DNA of 64,000 nt, taken from contig CAVZWN010000001.1 of the NCBI GenBank assembly GCA_963779055.1, forward strand, positions 558,001 through 622,000, given 5' to 3'. The notes under the pieces are model-generated. The model saw only the letters and a program-made list of their open reading frames with translations. It was not told where the DNA came from and did not search any database. Source of the stretch: Sulfurimicrobium sp963779055 (GTDB lineage: Bacteria > Pseudomonadota > Gammaproteobacteria > Burkholderiales > Sulfuricellaceae). The first letter of the stretch is position 1. Each line of letters starts with the position of its first letter. Positions 1 to 9,300 of this stretch are shown one piece after another. The position numbers and the translations under genes are program-made.

Positions 1-677
1 ATGGCGACATGGACAAGGCGCAGCGAGGGATTGTCTTCATTGACGAAATCGACAAGCTGAAGGCCGCTGATAGCCAGCACACCACTTCTGGAGAGCGCGT
101 ACAGCACGCCCTGCTGAAAATCATGGAGGGTGCGCCGGTCAGGCTGGGGAACGGGCAAAACATCGACACCACCAATATTCTTTTCATCTGCGCCGGAGCA
201 TTCGTCGGGCTGGATACCATCACGGCCAATACCCATACCTTCGGCTTTATTTCCATTGCCGACGCGGATAACCAGAAGGTGCTCGACCGGCTGAATTCGC
301 GGGTAAAACCGACCGATCTGTTCACATTCGGCCTGATTCCGGAATTCGCCGGACGCCTGCCGGTGATTGCCATGTTCAAGGATTTGTCCAGGGACATGCT
401 GCTGAAAATCATGGTCGAGCCAAAAAATTCGATCTACAACCAGTTCCGGGAAATCCTGAAGAATGAAGGCGTCGAGCTGACTATCGAAGCAAAGGTATTC
501 GAGCAGATCGCCGATCTGGCCATTGAGTACAAGGTTGGTGCCCGCAGCCTGAGAGGCATTTTCGTGGAAATGATCACCCCTGTGCTTTACGTCACCCCGG
601 ACCGGCCGGAGATAAGCAAGGTCGTTATCAAGTCACTGTTCGATGATCCTGTTTTTATTACGGATCAAGCAGGCTAG
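1..677 (+). CDS. ClpX-like AAA+ unfoldase, 5' truncated by window edge
   Basis: Only the C-terminal part (about 225 residues) is visible, because the frame is open to the left edge. Walker B (IVFIDEID) comes first, then the EGVQ-like segment ERVQHALLKIMEG, a sensor-1-like NILFICAGAF, the box EFAGRLPV and a sensor-2 GARSLRGI. These are the landmarks of the ClpX large and small AAA+ domains. The segment that carries the ClpP-docking IGF loop in ClpX reads TFGFIS, so the tripeptide is FGF. The loop before IDTTNILF is shorter than in canonical ClpX, and no dap or clpP gene is adjacent. I call it a ClpX paralogue, not the housekeeping copy; its zinc-binding N-terminus lies outside the window. The stop overlaps the convergent next gene by four bases. 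Confidence 0.8.
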   Translation, partial: GDMDKAQRGIVFIDEIDKLKAADSQHTTSGERVQHALLKIMEGAPVRLGNGQNIDTTNILFICAGAFVGLDTITANTHTFGFISIADADNQKVLDRLNSRVKPTDLFTFGLIPEFAGRLPVIAMFKDLSRDMLLKIMVEPKNSIYNQFREILKNEGVELTIEAKVFEQIADLAIEYKVGARSLRGIFVEMITPVLYVTPDRPEISKVVIKSLFDDPVFITDQAG

Positions 678-1039
678 CCGACCAGTTCCAGCGCATTGCC
701 ATCCGGGTCGCGGCAGAACAGGGCAGGACGCCCGGAACGGCTCATCGTATAGGAAATGCCAGCCTGATCCAGCGCGTGTTTTGCCTGCCCCAGATCATCC
801 ACGCTTAGCGCGATATGGCGGTCGCGCCCGCCATGTTCCGGCCTGCCCGTAACGGGATCTGGATTGGACAAGACCAGCAAATGAATCTGCTGTGCGCCGA
901 TTTCATACCACACGCCATCAAACGCCATCTCAGGACGGCCTGAACTGGGGACCAGTTGCAGCACGCCTTCGTAAAAAGCCCGCGACTTGTCCAGATCCGA
1001 AACAATAAGCGATGAGTGAAGAAATTCAGTGACTTTCAT
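674..1039 (-). CDS. VOC/glyoxalase-fold protein
   Basis: A 121-residue single-domain protein of the vicinal oxygen chelate superfamily. The start MKVTEFLHSSLIVSDL gives the usual first strand. The pattern SDLDKSRAFYEGVLQL is the typical helix-1 block, and DPDGNALELV is the typical C-terminal metal-ligand strand. A longer frame begins at 1093, but those residues lie inside the upstream EamA gene and look non-native, so I chose the ATG at 1039. This ATG overlaps the EamA stop by 14 bases, which suggests translational coupling. The substrate cannot be told: candidates are a bleomycin/fosfomycin-like binding protein or a small dioxygenase. Confidence 0.8.
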   Translation of the reverse strand: MKVTEFLHSSLIVSDLDKSRAFYEGVLQLVPSSGRPEMAFDGVWYEIGAQQIHLLVLSNPDPVTGRPEHGGRDRHIALSVDDLGQAKHALDQAGISYTMSRSGRPALFCRDPDGNALELVG

Positions 1040-1934
1040 GGGCTTCCTCATGTTGTTTTTCAAGTTTCCCTGAAAACAGGCTGGCCGCCACAATCATCGC
1101 ACCGCCGATCCACTCCTGCGCCTGCATGAGTTCTCCGGCAAGAAAATAGGAAGAAATCGCGGCCACCACCAGTTCGAAGAGGAAGATCACAATAGCCTGA
1201 TTGGCAGGCGTGTGGGCAAGGCCGAATTGCACTGTCAGTGTGACGCAAAAAATCGCCACCCCAATCACCAGCAGCCACAGCCACCCACTCCATGCCAGGC
1301 TGACAAGATTGCCGGCCTCGGACGGCGCCCAGAGAATTGGCAGCAGCGAGAGCAGCGCCACTCCGACCCAGATACTCACCGACTTGGTCCGGACATCCAG
1401 ATGATGCGCCTTGCGCGCCAGCACATTTGAAAGCGCGAACATCAGTCCGGCAGACAGGCCCAGCCACTCGGCCCGGTTTTGCGGCAGCGGCAGGCCAAAT
1501 TCCGGGCGCCACAGCATCACTACTGCCCCCGTCAGCGAAAGCGCCATGACGACATATCCCGCGAAAACAGGTTTTTCACGTAACAGCAGATGGGCAAAAA
1601 TCACGGTCCAGAAAGGCGAAAGGTAAAATAGCAGCAGCACCCGCATGATCTCGCCGTCGATCACGGCCAGCACGTAGGCAAGGTTGGTCCATCCCGCGCT
1701 GATGCCGATCAGGACAGGAAACCATCCGGCACGAAAAGTCTGGCTGAAGGCGCCACGAAAAAAGATCAGTCCCCCGGCCAGGGCAACGATGTAGGTCAAC
1801 AGGCTGGACAGTGAGCCGGGAATTCCCGCCTCGGCAAGCAGTCGATAGGGATACCAGATCAGCCCCCAGACCACCGCACCGGAGAGCAATCCGGAGACCG
1901 CCAGAAATTTCTGTTTTGCAACCATGCTCAACAC
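1026..1934 (-). CDS. EamA/DMT-family permease
   Basis: About 300 residues with roughly ten hydrophobic segments arranged as two EamA repeats, the size and layout of drug/metabolite transporters (RhaT/RarD-like). The final segment is followed by a short basic and His-rich tail. The start may be the first ATG (1934) or the ATG three codons inside (1925), which precedes MVAKQKFLAVSGLLSG. It is divergent from dapC across a 90-base spacer holding a perfect 13-bp inverted repeat. The substrate is unknown; an amino-acid or amine exporter is only a guess from the family. Confidence 0.85.
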   Translation of the reverse strand: MLSMVAKQKFLAVSGLLSGAVVWGLIWYPYRLLAEAGIPGSLSSLLTYIVALAGGLIFFRGAFSQTFRAGWFPVLIGISAGWTNLAYVLAVIDGEIMRVLLLFYLSPFWTVIFAHLLLREKPVFAGYVVMALSLTGAVVMLWRPEFGLPLPQNRAEWLGLSAGLMFALSNVLARKAHHLDVRTKSVSIWVGVALLSLLPILWAPSEAGNLVSLAWSGWLWLLVIGVAIFCVTLTVQFGLAHTPANQAIVIFLFELVVAAISSYFLAGELMQAQEWIGGAMIVAASLFSGKLEKQHEEAHESH

Positions 1935-1958
1935 TTCTATAATTTCCGTTTTACGTTG

Positions 1959-1996
1959 TTGAATGAATATAACTAGATTTTTATATATTCATTCAA
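1959..1996. promoter_or_regulatory. Perfect 13-bp inverted repeat in the eamA-dapC divergent spacer
   Basis: The arms TTGAATGAATATA (1959-1971) and TATATTCATTCAA (1984-1996) are exact reverse complements separated by 12 bases. The region is AT-rich and lies between two divergent starts (1934 and 2025), where an operator would sit. No U-run follows, so a terminator is unlikely. The regulator is unknown. Confidence 0.5.
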
Positions 1997-2024
1997 AATC
2001 AAAATCTTAAACATAAGACATAAA

Positions 2025-3221
2025 GTGAATCCCAACCTAAACCAGCTTCACTCCTACCCTTTCCAGAAGCTACGCGAGCTGTTTCAGGGGACAACACCCA
2101 ATACGAAATATGCGCCGGTGAATCTGTCCATCGGCGAGCCCAAGCACGCCACGCCGGCCTTTATCACGCAGGCGCTGACCGACAACCTTGCAGGGCTGGC
2201 GAATTATCCCACAACCCAGGGCAGCGAAGCGTTGCGCCAGTCAATTGCCGGCTGGATTGCTCGCCGCTACAAGGTGCCGGCACCGGATATCGCCAAACAG
2301 ATTCTGCCTGTTAACGGTAGCCGCGAAGCCCTGTTTGCTTTTGCCCAGGCGGTAATTGACACCAACCGGACGCAGCCGGTGGTGATTTCGCCCAATCCCT
2401 TTTACCAGATTTACGAAGGCGCGGCATTTCTTGCTGGCGCCACGCCCTACTATCTCAACACACTGCCTGAAAATGGCTACAGCATGGAGTTTGACCAGAT
2501 ACCGGAAGGTGTCTTGCAACATACCCAGCTGGTTTATGCCTGTTCTCCCGGTAACCCGACCGGCAAGGTCATGGACCTGGCGGCATGGGAGCACCTGTTC
2601 GAGCTATCCGACCGTTATCACTTCGTGATTGCTTCCGACGAGTGCTATTCCGAAATCTATCCGGACGAGGCCAACCCGCCGCTGGGCGGACTGGAAGCGG
2701 CCTATCGCCTGGGGCGGCACGATTACAAACGGCTGGTGATGTTCAGCAGCCTTTCCAAGCGCTCCAATGTGCCGGGCATGCGCTCCGGTTTCGTGGCCGG
2801 TGACGCGGAGATCATGGAGAAATTCCTGCTTTACCGCACCTATCATGGCTGCGCCATGAACCCGGCGGTGCAGGCAGCCAGTGCGGCAGCCTGGAACGAC
2901 GAGGCCCACGTGACCGAAAACCGCCGCCTGTACCGGGAAAAATTCGCCACAGTGACCCCACTCCTGCAGGAAGTCCTTCCAGTCGAGCAACCCGATGCCG
3001 CTTTTTACCTCTGGGCCAGAACACCGATCGCAGATACCGATTTCGCGCTCGGCCTGTACCGGGATTATAATGTCACGGTTTTGCCGGGCAGTTTTCTTGC
3101 CCGCGAAGCACGTGGCGTCAATCCCGGCGAACAATTCGTGCGCATCGCACTGGTCGCCCCGCTGGCGGAATGCCTGGAAGCAGCGCAAAGAATTCAGAAA
3201 TTCGTTAACCAAGCCAAATAA
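2025..3221 (+). CDS. dapC: Succinyldiaminopimelate transaminase
   Basis: A 398-residue fold-type I PLP aminotransferase that converts N-succinyl-2-amino-6-ketopimelate to N-succinyl-LL-DAP using glutamate. The start VNPNLNQLHSYPFQKL (GTG at 2025) and the INLSIGEPKH-like block (VNLSIGEPKHATPAF) match the DapC subgroup. The substrate-side motif CSPGNPTGKVM, the cofactor Asp/Tyr in ASDECYSEIY and the Schiff-base lysine in SSLSKRSNVPGMRSGF are all present. dapD follows after 16 bases, so the two make a DAP-synthesis operon. dapE, the next succinylase-branch gene, lies about 7 kb downstream. No frameshift is seen. Confidence 0.93.
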   Translation: MNPNLNQLHSYPFQKLRELFQGTTPNTKYAPVNLSIGEPKHATPAFITQALTDNLAGLANYPTTQGSEALRQSIAGWIARRYKVPAPDIAKQILPVNGSREALFAFAQAVIDTNRTQPVVISPNPFYQIYEGAAFLAGATPYYLNTLPENGYSMEFDQIPEGVLQHTQLVYACSPGNPTGKVMDLAAWEHLFELSDRYHFVIASDECYSEIYPDEANPPLGGLEAAYRLGRHDYKRLVMFSSLSKRSNVPGMRSGFVAGDAEIMEKFLLYRTYHGCAMNPAVQAASAAAWNDEAHVTENRRLYREKFATVTPLLQEVLPVEQPDAAFYLWARTPIADTDFALGLYRDYNVTVLPGSFLAREARGVNPGEQFVRIALVAPLAECLEAAQRIQKFVNQAK

Positions 3222-3237
3222 AACCTTAGGAAAAATC

Positions 3238-4059
3238 ATGCAAGAACTGCAAAGCATCATCGAAGAAGCCTTTGAACGCCGCGCCGACATTACCCCGCGC
3301 AATGTGGAAAGCAAGGTCAAGGACGCCGTTGACAGCGTGCTGGAAATGCTCGACAAGGGCCAGCTGCGCGTGGCATCCAAGGTCGATGGCCAGTGGGTGA
3401 CACACCAGTGGCTGAAAAAAGCAGTGCTGCTGTCTTTCCGTCTGGAAGATAACTTTTTCATCAAGGGCGGCTACACCAACTATTTCGACAAGGTGCCTTC
3501 CAAGTTCGCCGACTACAACTCCAAGGATTTCCGCGAAGGCGGCTTCCGCGTGGTGCCGCCGGCGGCTGTGCGCAAGGGCTCCTACATCGGCAAGAACGTG
3601 GTGCTGATGCCCTCCTACGTCAATATCGGCGCCTATGTCGATGAAGGCACCATGGTCGACACCTGGGCCACTGTCGGTTCCTGCGCCCAGATCGGCAAGA
3701 ACGTGCACCTCTCCGGCGGCGTCGGTATCGGCGGCGTGCTTGAACCGATTCAGGCCAACCCCACCATCATCGGCGACAACTGCTTCATCGGCGCCCGTTC
3801 CGAAGTGGTGGAAGGCGTGATCGTGGAAGACAACGCAGTCATCTCGATGGGCGTCTACATCGGCCAGTCCACCAAGATTTATGATCGCGAAACCGGCGAA
3901 GTCACCTATGGCCGCATTCCCGCCGGCTCGGTGGTGGTGTCCGGCAACCTGCCTTCCAAGGATGGCAGCTATAGTTTGTATTGTGCCGTGATCGTCAAGA
4001 AAGTCGATGAGAAGACCCGCTCCAAGGTCGGCATCAACGAGCTGCTGCGCGGTATCTGA
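3238..4059 (+). CDS. dapD: 2,3,4,5-tetrahydropyridine-2,6-dicarboxylate N-succinyltransferase
   Basis: A 273-residue left-handed beta-helix acyltransferase. It succinylates tetrahydrodipicolinate with succinyl-CoA in lysine and peptidoglycan precursor synthesis. The helical N-terminal domain (about 1-100) is followed by hexapeptide-repeat coils containing MVDTWATVGSCAQIG and HLSGGVGIGGVLEP, which is the DapD active-site region. A short C-terminal domain ends in RSKVGINELLRGI. The ATG at 3238 has TTAGGAAAA just upstream and follows dapC by 16 bases. A longer frame from 2995 runs through dapC in another frame and is not used. A strong hairpin follows the stop. Confidence 0.96.
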   Translation: MQELQSIIEEAFERRADITPRNVESKVKDAVDSVLEMLDKGQLRVASKVDGQWVTHQWLKKAVLLSFRLEDNFFIKGGYTNYFDKVPSKFADYNSKDFREGGFRVVPPAAVRKGSYIGKNVVLMPSYVNIGAYVDEGTMVDTWATVGSCAQIGKNVHLSGGVGIGGVLEPIQANPTIIGDNCFIGARSEVVEGVIVEDNAVISMGVYIGQSTKIYDRETGEVTYGRIPAGSVVVSGNLPSKDGSYSLYCAVIVKKVDEKTRSKVGINELLRGI

Positions 4060-4072
4060 TTTCTTAAACTGC

Positions 4073-4125
4073 AAAGACGCAAAGGCGCGAAGCTTAGTTA
4101 CAGCTTCGCGTGCTTTGCGTCTTTT
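4073..4125 (+). repeat. Long hairpin of the CGCAAAGACGCAAAGG repeat type, probable dapD terminator
   Basis: AAAGACGCAAAG (4073-4084) pairs exactly with CTTTGCGTCTTT (4113-4124), and CGCGAAGC (4086-4093) pairs with GCTTCGCG (4103-4110). The loop is nine bases and four T close the element. The stem is far longer than a usual terminator and its repeated internal unit GCAAAG/GCGAAG resembles dispersed intergenic repeats. It may act as a terminator for dapD. Confidence 0.7.
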
Positions 4126-4142
4126 CATTCAGGCCCTGAATT

Positions 4143-5931
4143 ATGTGCGGTATTTGCGGAGAATTGCGCTTCGACGGCGCGCCATCGGACATCGCCATCA
4201 TCCGGCAGATGGCGGACAAGCTCGCGCGGCGCGGACCCGACCATGAGGGCATCATTACCGATGGGCCGCTGGCCTTCGGCCATCGCCGCCTCGCCATCAT
4301 CGACCTGTCCGAACATGCCAACCAGCCAATGGTTGACAAGGCGCTGAAACTCGCGCTGGTCTTCAACGGAACAATCTACAATTACAAAGCCTTAAGAAAA
4401 GAACTTCAGGAACTGGGTTACGAGTTTTTTTCTGAAGGCGACAGCGAAGTCATCCTCAAGGCCTACCACGCCTGGGGCGAAAAATGCGTCGAGCGCTTCC
4501 ATGGCATGTTTGCCTTTGCCATCTGGGACATGCGCCATCTGACCCTGTTCATGGCACGTGACCGCTTCGGTATCAAACCGCTTTACTACGCGCTGGATGG
4601 CGCCAGCCTGCGCTTCGCCTCCAGCGTGCAGGCGCTGCTCGCATCGGGCGGCATCGACACCTCGATCGACCCGGTCGCACTGCACCACCATTTCACTTTG
4701 CACGCGGTGGTTCCGGCGCCACGCACCATCCTGAACGGCGTGAAGAAGCTGTCACCGGCGATGAGCATGACCATCAATGCCGAAGGCCAAGTTGCGCGAC
4801 GCACCTACTGGAGTCTGAACGCCACCCGCCCGGCGCACGAGTTATCCGAACAGGACTGGCTGAAAGCCACTCGCACCGTGCTGACCCGCGCCGTGGAGCG
4901 CCACCGCCTGGCCTCCGATGTGCCGGTTGGCGTGCTGCTGTCGGGCGGTCTGGATTCCAGCCTGCTGGTCGGGCTGCTGGCCGACCATGTAGACGATCTG
5001 CTGACTTTTTCGGTGGGCTTCGAGGATGTCGGCGAAGGCGCCGAGAAAGCGGACGAATTTGAATATTCTGATCAGGTGGTGGAACGCTTCAAAACCCGCC
5101 ACCACAAATACCTCATCCCCAATGCGGAAGTTCTGAAACGCCTGCCCGAAGCGGTGGCCAATATGGCCGAGCCGATGGTGGGGCAGGACGCGGTGGCCTT
5201 CTACCTGCTTGGTGAAAAAGTATCGGAAGAAGTGAAAGTCGTGCTCTCCGGCCAGGGCGCGGACGAAGTGTTCGGCGGCTATTTCTGGTATCCGCGCATG
5301 GAAGCCGACTCAGGCACAGCGCTTGAACGCTTCCGCGCGCACTATTTCGACCGCGACCATGCCGAATATCTGGAGATGGTTTCCCCGGTCTACCACGTGC
5401 CGGATGTCACCGCCGAACTGGTCGAGCGTGAACTCGCCAAACCGGAGGCCGACGGTTTTCTCGATCAGGTATTGCGCTTCGATGCCACGACGCTGATTGT
5501 CGACGACCCGGTCAAGCGCGTCGACAACATGACCATGGCCTGGGGACTGGAAGCGCGCGTTCCTTTCCTTGATCATGAACTGGTGGAGCTGGCGGCGCGG
5601 ATGCCGCCCTCGCTCAGGCTCAAGGAAGGCGGCAAGTTCCCGCTCAAGGCCATCGCCCGCGGCCTGATCCCGGATTCAGTCATCGACCGGCCCAAAGGGC
5701 TATTTCCCGGTGCCTGCACTGAAATATGTGCGCGGCGATTTTCTCGAATTTATGCGCACCATTTTGCTCTCGGATGCCTGCATCCAGCGCGGCATCTACA
5801 ACCGTGCCTACGTGGAAAAGCTGCTGGCTGAGCCTGAAGCCCATTTCACCCGCATCCAGGGCAGCAAGCTGTGGCATCTGGCCCTGCTGGAGCTGTGGCT
5901 GCAGATCAATATCGACAGTCTCCATGCCTGA
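4143..5931 (+). CDS. Asparagine-synthase-like amidotransferase (N-acetylglutaminylglutamine amide synthase type), frameshifted
   Basis: A class II glutamine amidotransferase with N-terminal MCGICGELRFDG (nucleophile Cys2) and synthetase PP-loop VLLSGGLDSSLLVG. Sequence flavour (ARRGPDHEG, FTLHAVVPAPRTILNG, VLSGQGADEVFGGY) fits the family that makes N-acetylglutaminylglutamine amide, an osmolyte, better than ordinary AsnB. The frame breaks at GGG 5697-5699. Removing one G rejoins PKG to YFPVPALKYVRGDFLEF and runs to the TGA at 5931, giving about 595 residues, the usual family length. The uncorrected frame ends at 5831 with a nonsense tail. The partner ATP-grasp/acetyltransferase gene is not in the window. 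The next gene overlaps its stop. Confidence 0.8.
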
Positions 5932-6352
5932 GCACTATCGCGATCTGGCGGAGCAGCTCGCGGCCATGCCCGGCGGGCATGCCAGCCTGCGCGAAGAACA
6001 CTTCGCTTCTCTTACCCTTCCCGATCCAATCTCCGGCCATATCGTCTCACCTACAGGCGAAATCCTTGATGGCTGGGTGCTTAAGGAGCAGGGAATGCTG
6101 GCCCTGATCAGCGCTAAAAATGGCGATGTGCCGCTCATATGGCTGAGACCGGATAACGAGGAAGTCATTGCCCTCTTCCCCAACTCACTGCTGAAAGCTG
6201 CCGATGAGTTCACCATCGCGCCACTCGGCCTGGCGCTGCTGGCACTGGCGATGGGCAGCGTGGACGATAGCCGCCTCAGAAAATTGCTGCCGGACCTGCA
6301 CAAATCCAGCAAGGGGCTTCTTCTCATTGCCGCGTGCCGGCTGTGCGGCTAA
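5924..6352 (+). CDS. Uncharacterised 142-residue protein coupled to the amidotransferase
   Basis: I do not recognise this family. The ATG at 5924 overlaps the amidotransferase stop (ATGCCTGA), so it should be translationally coupled. The frame is also open further upstream, but that part is the amidotransferase 3' end in another frame. The protein is soluble-looking, begins MPEHYRDLAEQLAAMPGG, has a beta-rich middle (GHIVSPTGEILDGWVLKE) and a hydrophobic helix PLGLALLALAMGS near residue 105. It ends with KGLLLIAACRLCG. It overlaps the convergent GGDEF-EAL gene by four bases. Coupling suggests a role with the amidotransferase, but no function can be assigned. Confidence 0.65.
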   Translation: MPEHYRDLAEQLAAMPGGHASLREEHFASLTLPDPISGHIVSPTGEILDGWVLKEQGMLALISAKNGDVPLIWLRPDNEEVIALFPNSLLKAADEFTIAPLGLALLALAMGSVDDSRLRKLLPDLHKSSKGLLLIAACRLCG

Positions 6353-9300
6353 ACGCCCTGCCTCCTTGAGCAACGGCTCTCCTGTTCGAGAAATGCCTCC
6401 CTGACAGTTGCAACAACTTCCTTGTCATCCCAGGGTTTGGTGATGTATTTGTAGATCGATCCCTGATTAAAAGCTTCTGCGACCAGTTTCAGATCGGTGT
6501 AGCCGGAGAAGATGATGCGCACCACATCGGGATAAAGCCGCTTAGCCCTGCTGAAAAATTCGATACCACTCATTTCCGGCATCCCCTGATCAGAAAGAAT
6601 CACGCCGATCGGATGAGTGGCAAGCAGCTCAAAGGCTTCGGTCGGATGATGCGCAACCAGAATCTGATAACCCTCGCGGCGTAACAGGCGAGTCAATGCC
6701 GACGTGATATTGGGCTCATCGTCAAGCAGCAACAGCGTGCGTTGCGTGCTTGCTGCTGTCTGGCCATTCAACTCCAGCCTGCGCCCGCTCCGCAACATCT
6801 GCTCGAAGTCGCCAGCCGGAACCGGGCGGCTGAAGAAGTAGCCCTGTATTTCATCGCAGCCGTGACTGCGCAGATATTCCAGTTGCCCTTCTGTTTCCAC
6901 GCCCTCGGCGATGACATTCAGCCCCAGGCTGTGCGCCATGGTGATCACTGCGGTGACAATGGCTGCATCACTGGGGTCTCTCGTCACTTCCCGGACGAAG
7001 GACTGGTCCACTTTCAGCTTGTCGATCGCAAACTGTTTCAGATAACTCAGCGAAGAATAGCCGGTACCGAAATCATCGATAGAAATAGTCGTGCCAGCCT
7101 CTTTCAGCTCACGCAGGACTTTTATCACCCGGTCCGCATCCTCCATAACTGCGCTTTCTGTCATCTCCAGTTCCAGGTAACGCCCATCCAGACCCGAGTC
7201 CAGCAACACGCCGGTCGTCATCTTGACCAGATGACGCTGTCTGAACTGGTGCGCCGACAGATTAACCGCCACAGTAGGTGTCATCACGCCTGCATCCTGC
7301 CAGCGCTTGATCTGGGAACAAGCTTCCCGCATCACCCATTCGCCGACCGGAAATATCAGGCCGGTCTCTTCCGCCAGGGGAATGAATTTTGCCGGGGAAA
7401 CCAGCCCCATTTCAGGATGCTGCCAGCGAATCAACGCCTCTGCGCCGATGATCTCGCCGCTGCGCAGATTGACCTGCGGCTGGTAATGCAACAGCAGTTC
7501 GCCGTTATCCAGCGCATGCCGCAGGCCGCTTTCCAGGTTCAGCCGTTCAGCCGAACTGGTGTTCATGCCCTCATTGTAAAAGCGGAAGGTATTGCGGCCG
7601 CGTTTCTTGGCGCGGTACATGGCCACATCGGCATTTTTCAGCAATTCCTCTGCACTGCCGCCGTCCTTGGGATACAGACTGATGCCGATGCTGGTACCAA
7701 TAAACACTTCGCAGCCGGAAACGCTGAAAGGTCTGGCCAGGGTATCGAAGATTTTCTGGGCGACGGGAATCGCGCCATCGGCTTTTTCCATTTCCACCAG
7801 CACAACGAATTCGTCGCCGCCCAGACGTGCCACAGTGTCGCTATCGCGCATCACATCGGTCAGGGACGTTGCGATGGAACGTAACAGCTCATCGCCTGCG
7901 CCATGCCCCAGACTGTCGTTAATTTCCTTGAAACGGTCAAGATCGAGCAGAAACAAGGCCACTACGGATTTTTCACGGGCCGCCCGCTCGATCAGCAGGC
8001 CGATACGGTCATTAAGAATGGTGCGATTGGCCAGACCGGTCAGGGTGTCGTGCGTAGCCTGATGTACAAGCTGTTCCTCATGGTGTTTGCGCTCGGTGAC
8101 ATCCCTGAAGGTCAGCACGGCACCGGTAACTGTCTTTCCATCCAGCATGGGGATAATCGTGTAATCGGAATAAAACCCGCTGCCATCCTTGCGCCAGAGC
8201 ATTTCTTCACGAGCCAGATGCTCAATACCGTCATTAACCGCCATGTGCATCGGACATTCATGAAGTGGAAACGCTGAGCCGTCGATCCTCCTGTAATGCA
8301 CCGTCTGGTGCAAGGGAAAACCAAGCAGTTCTTCCGCCTGATAACCCAGCATGGACGCCCCGGCAGGGTTGATAAAGATGATCTTGCCATCTCTGTCCAC
8401 CCCGCAGATGCCATCTCCGGCTGACTCCAGAATCAACTGGTTGCGGTAGCCAAGAATCTCAAGTTCCTGATGGGCCTGAAATACCTGTTTTTGCCATGCC
8501 TCCAGGTTATCCGCCATCTCGTCAAACGAGCGTGCCAGTTGCCCTATTTCTTCTCCATCATGAGGCAGACCGGAGCGTACCGAGAGATTACGCTGCCCCA
8601 TTTTTCTGGCTGCCCGGGAAAGAGCGCGGATGCGTTTCAGCACCAGCACATTCCCGCCCACCCAGGCCAGCGCCAATACCAGCAGGCCCATCCCGGCCAT
8701 CAGTGAGACATTGCGAACAAATGCATGATTTGCACTCGCATAAACACTCTCGGCCGGAATACCCACCACCGCATAGGCCGAACCACCGAACAAGGGAGTG
8801 AAAGCAAAAACCCGCTGGATACCGTCAAGGCCATCACTTTGATGCGTGCCTTCGCCATTCGATTGCTGAATTTTCCTGAACAGCGACAGTTTTTCAATGG
8901 ACTTGCCGATGTAACCTTCTGGATTGGGATGACGTGCCAGGACTGTCCCGCTTCCATCCAGCAACAGGAGGACATCGCCTTCCTCAAGGTGCGGCGTTTC
9001 GGCCAGTCGCGCATTCAAACGATCCAGGTCGAGAAAAATAAAAATCACTCCCCACACCTGATTTCCAGCAGTAAGGAGTGGGTAGCCGAAATGAATGCCG
9101 CGTTTGTCTGCGATACGGCCGGCCTGATAATCTCCGATGGAAAATTCACGTGTCTCGACCGTGCGCTTGAAAAAGACGCGATCCGCCACGTTCAGTGGTG
9201 CAGCCAAGGGCAACGCGCTGCACACCACTTCACCGTTGCTGAGCACAACACCGATATTGGCGTAGTCCGGATAGAGCCGGAAAATATTGACCAGCATTTT

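Noticed and set aside
3226..4128. A 300-codon minus-strand frame opposite dapD
   Set aside because: Composition is that of an antisense shadow (His/Ala/Val/Gly repeats), and dapD is certain on the other strand.
5691..5715. Programmed frameshifting in the amidotransferase
   Set aside because: CCCAAAGGGC is slippery-looking, but similar single-base breaks occur in unrelated genes including essential ones, so an indel error explains it better.
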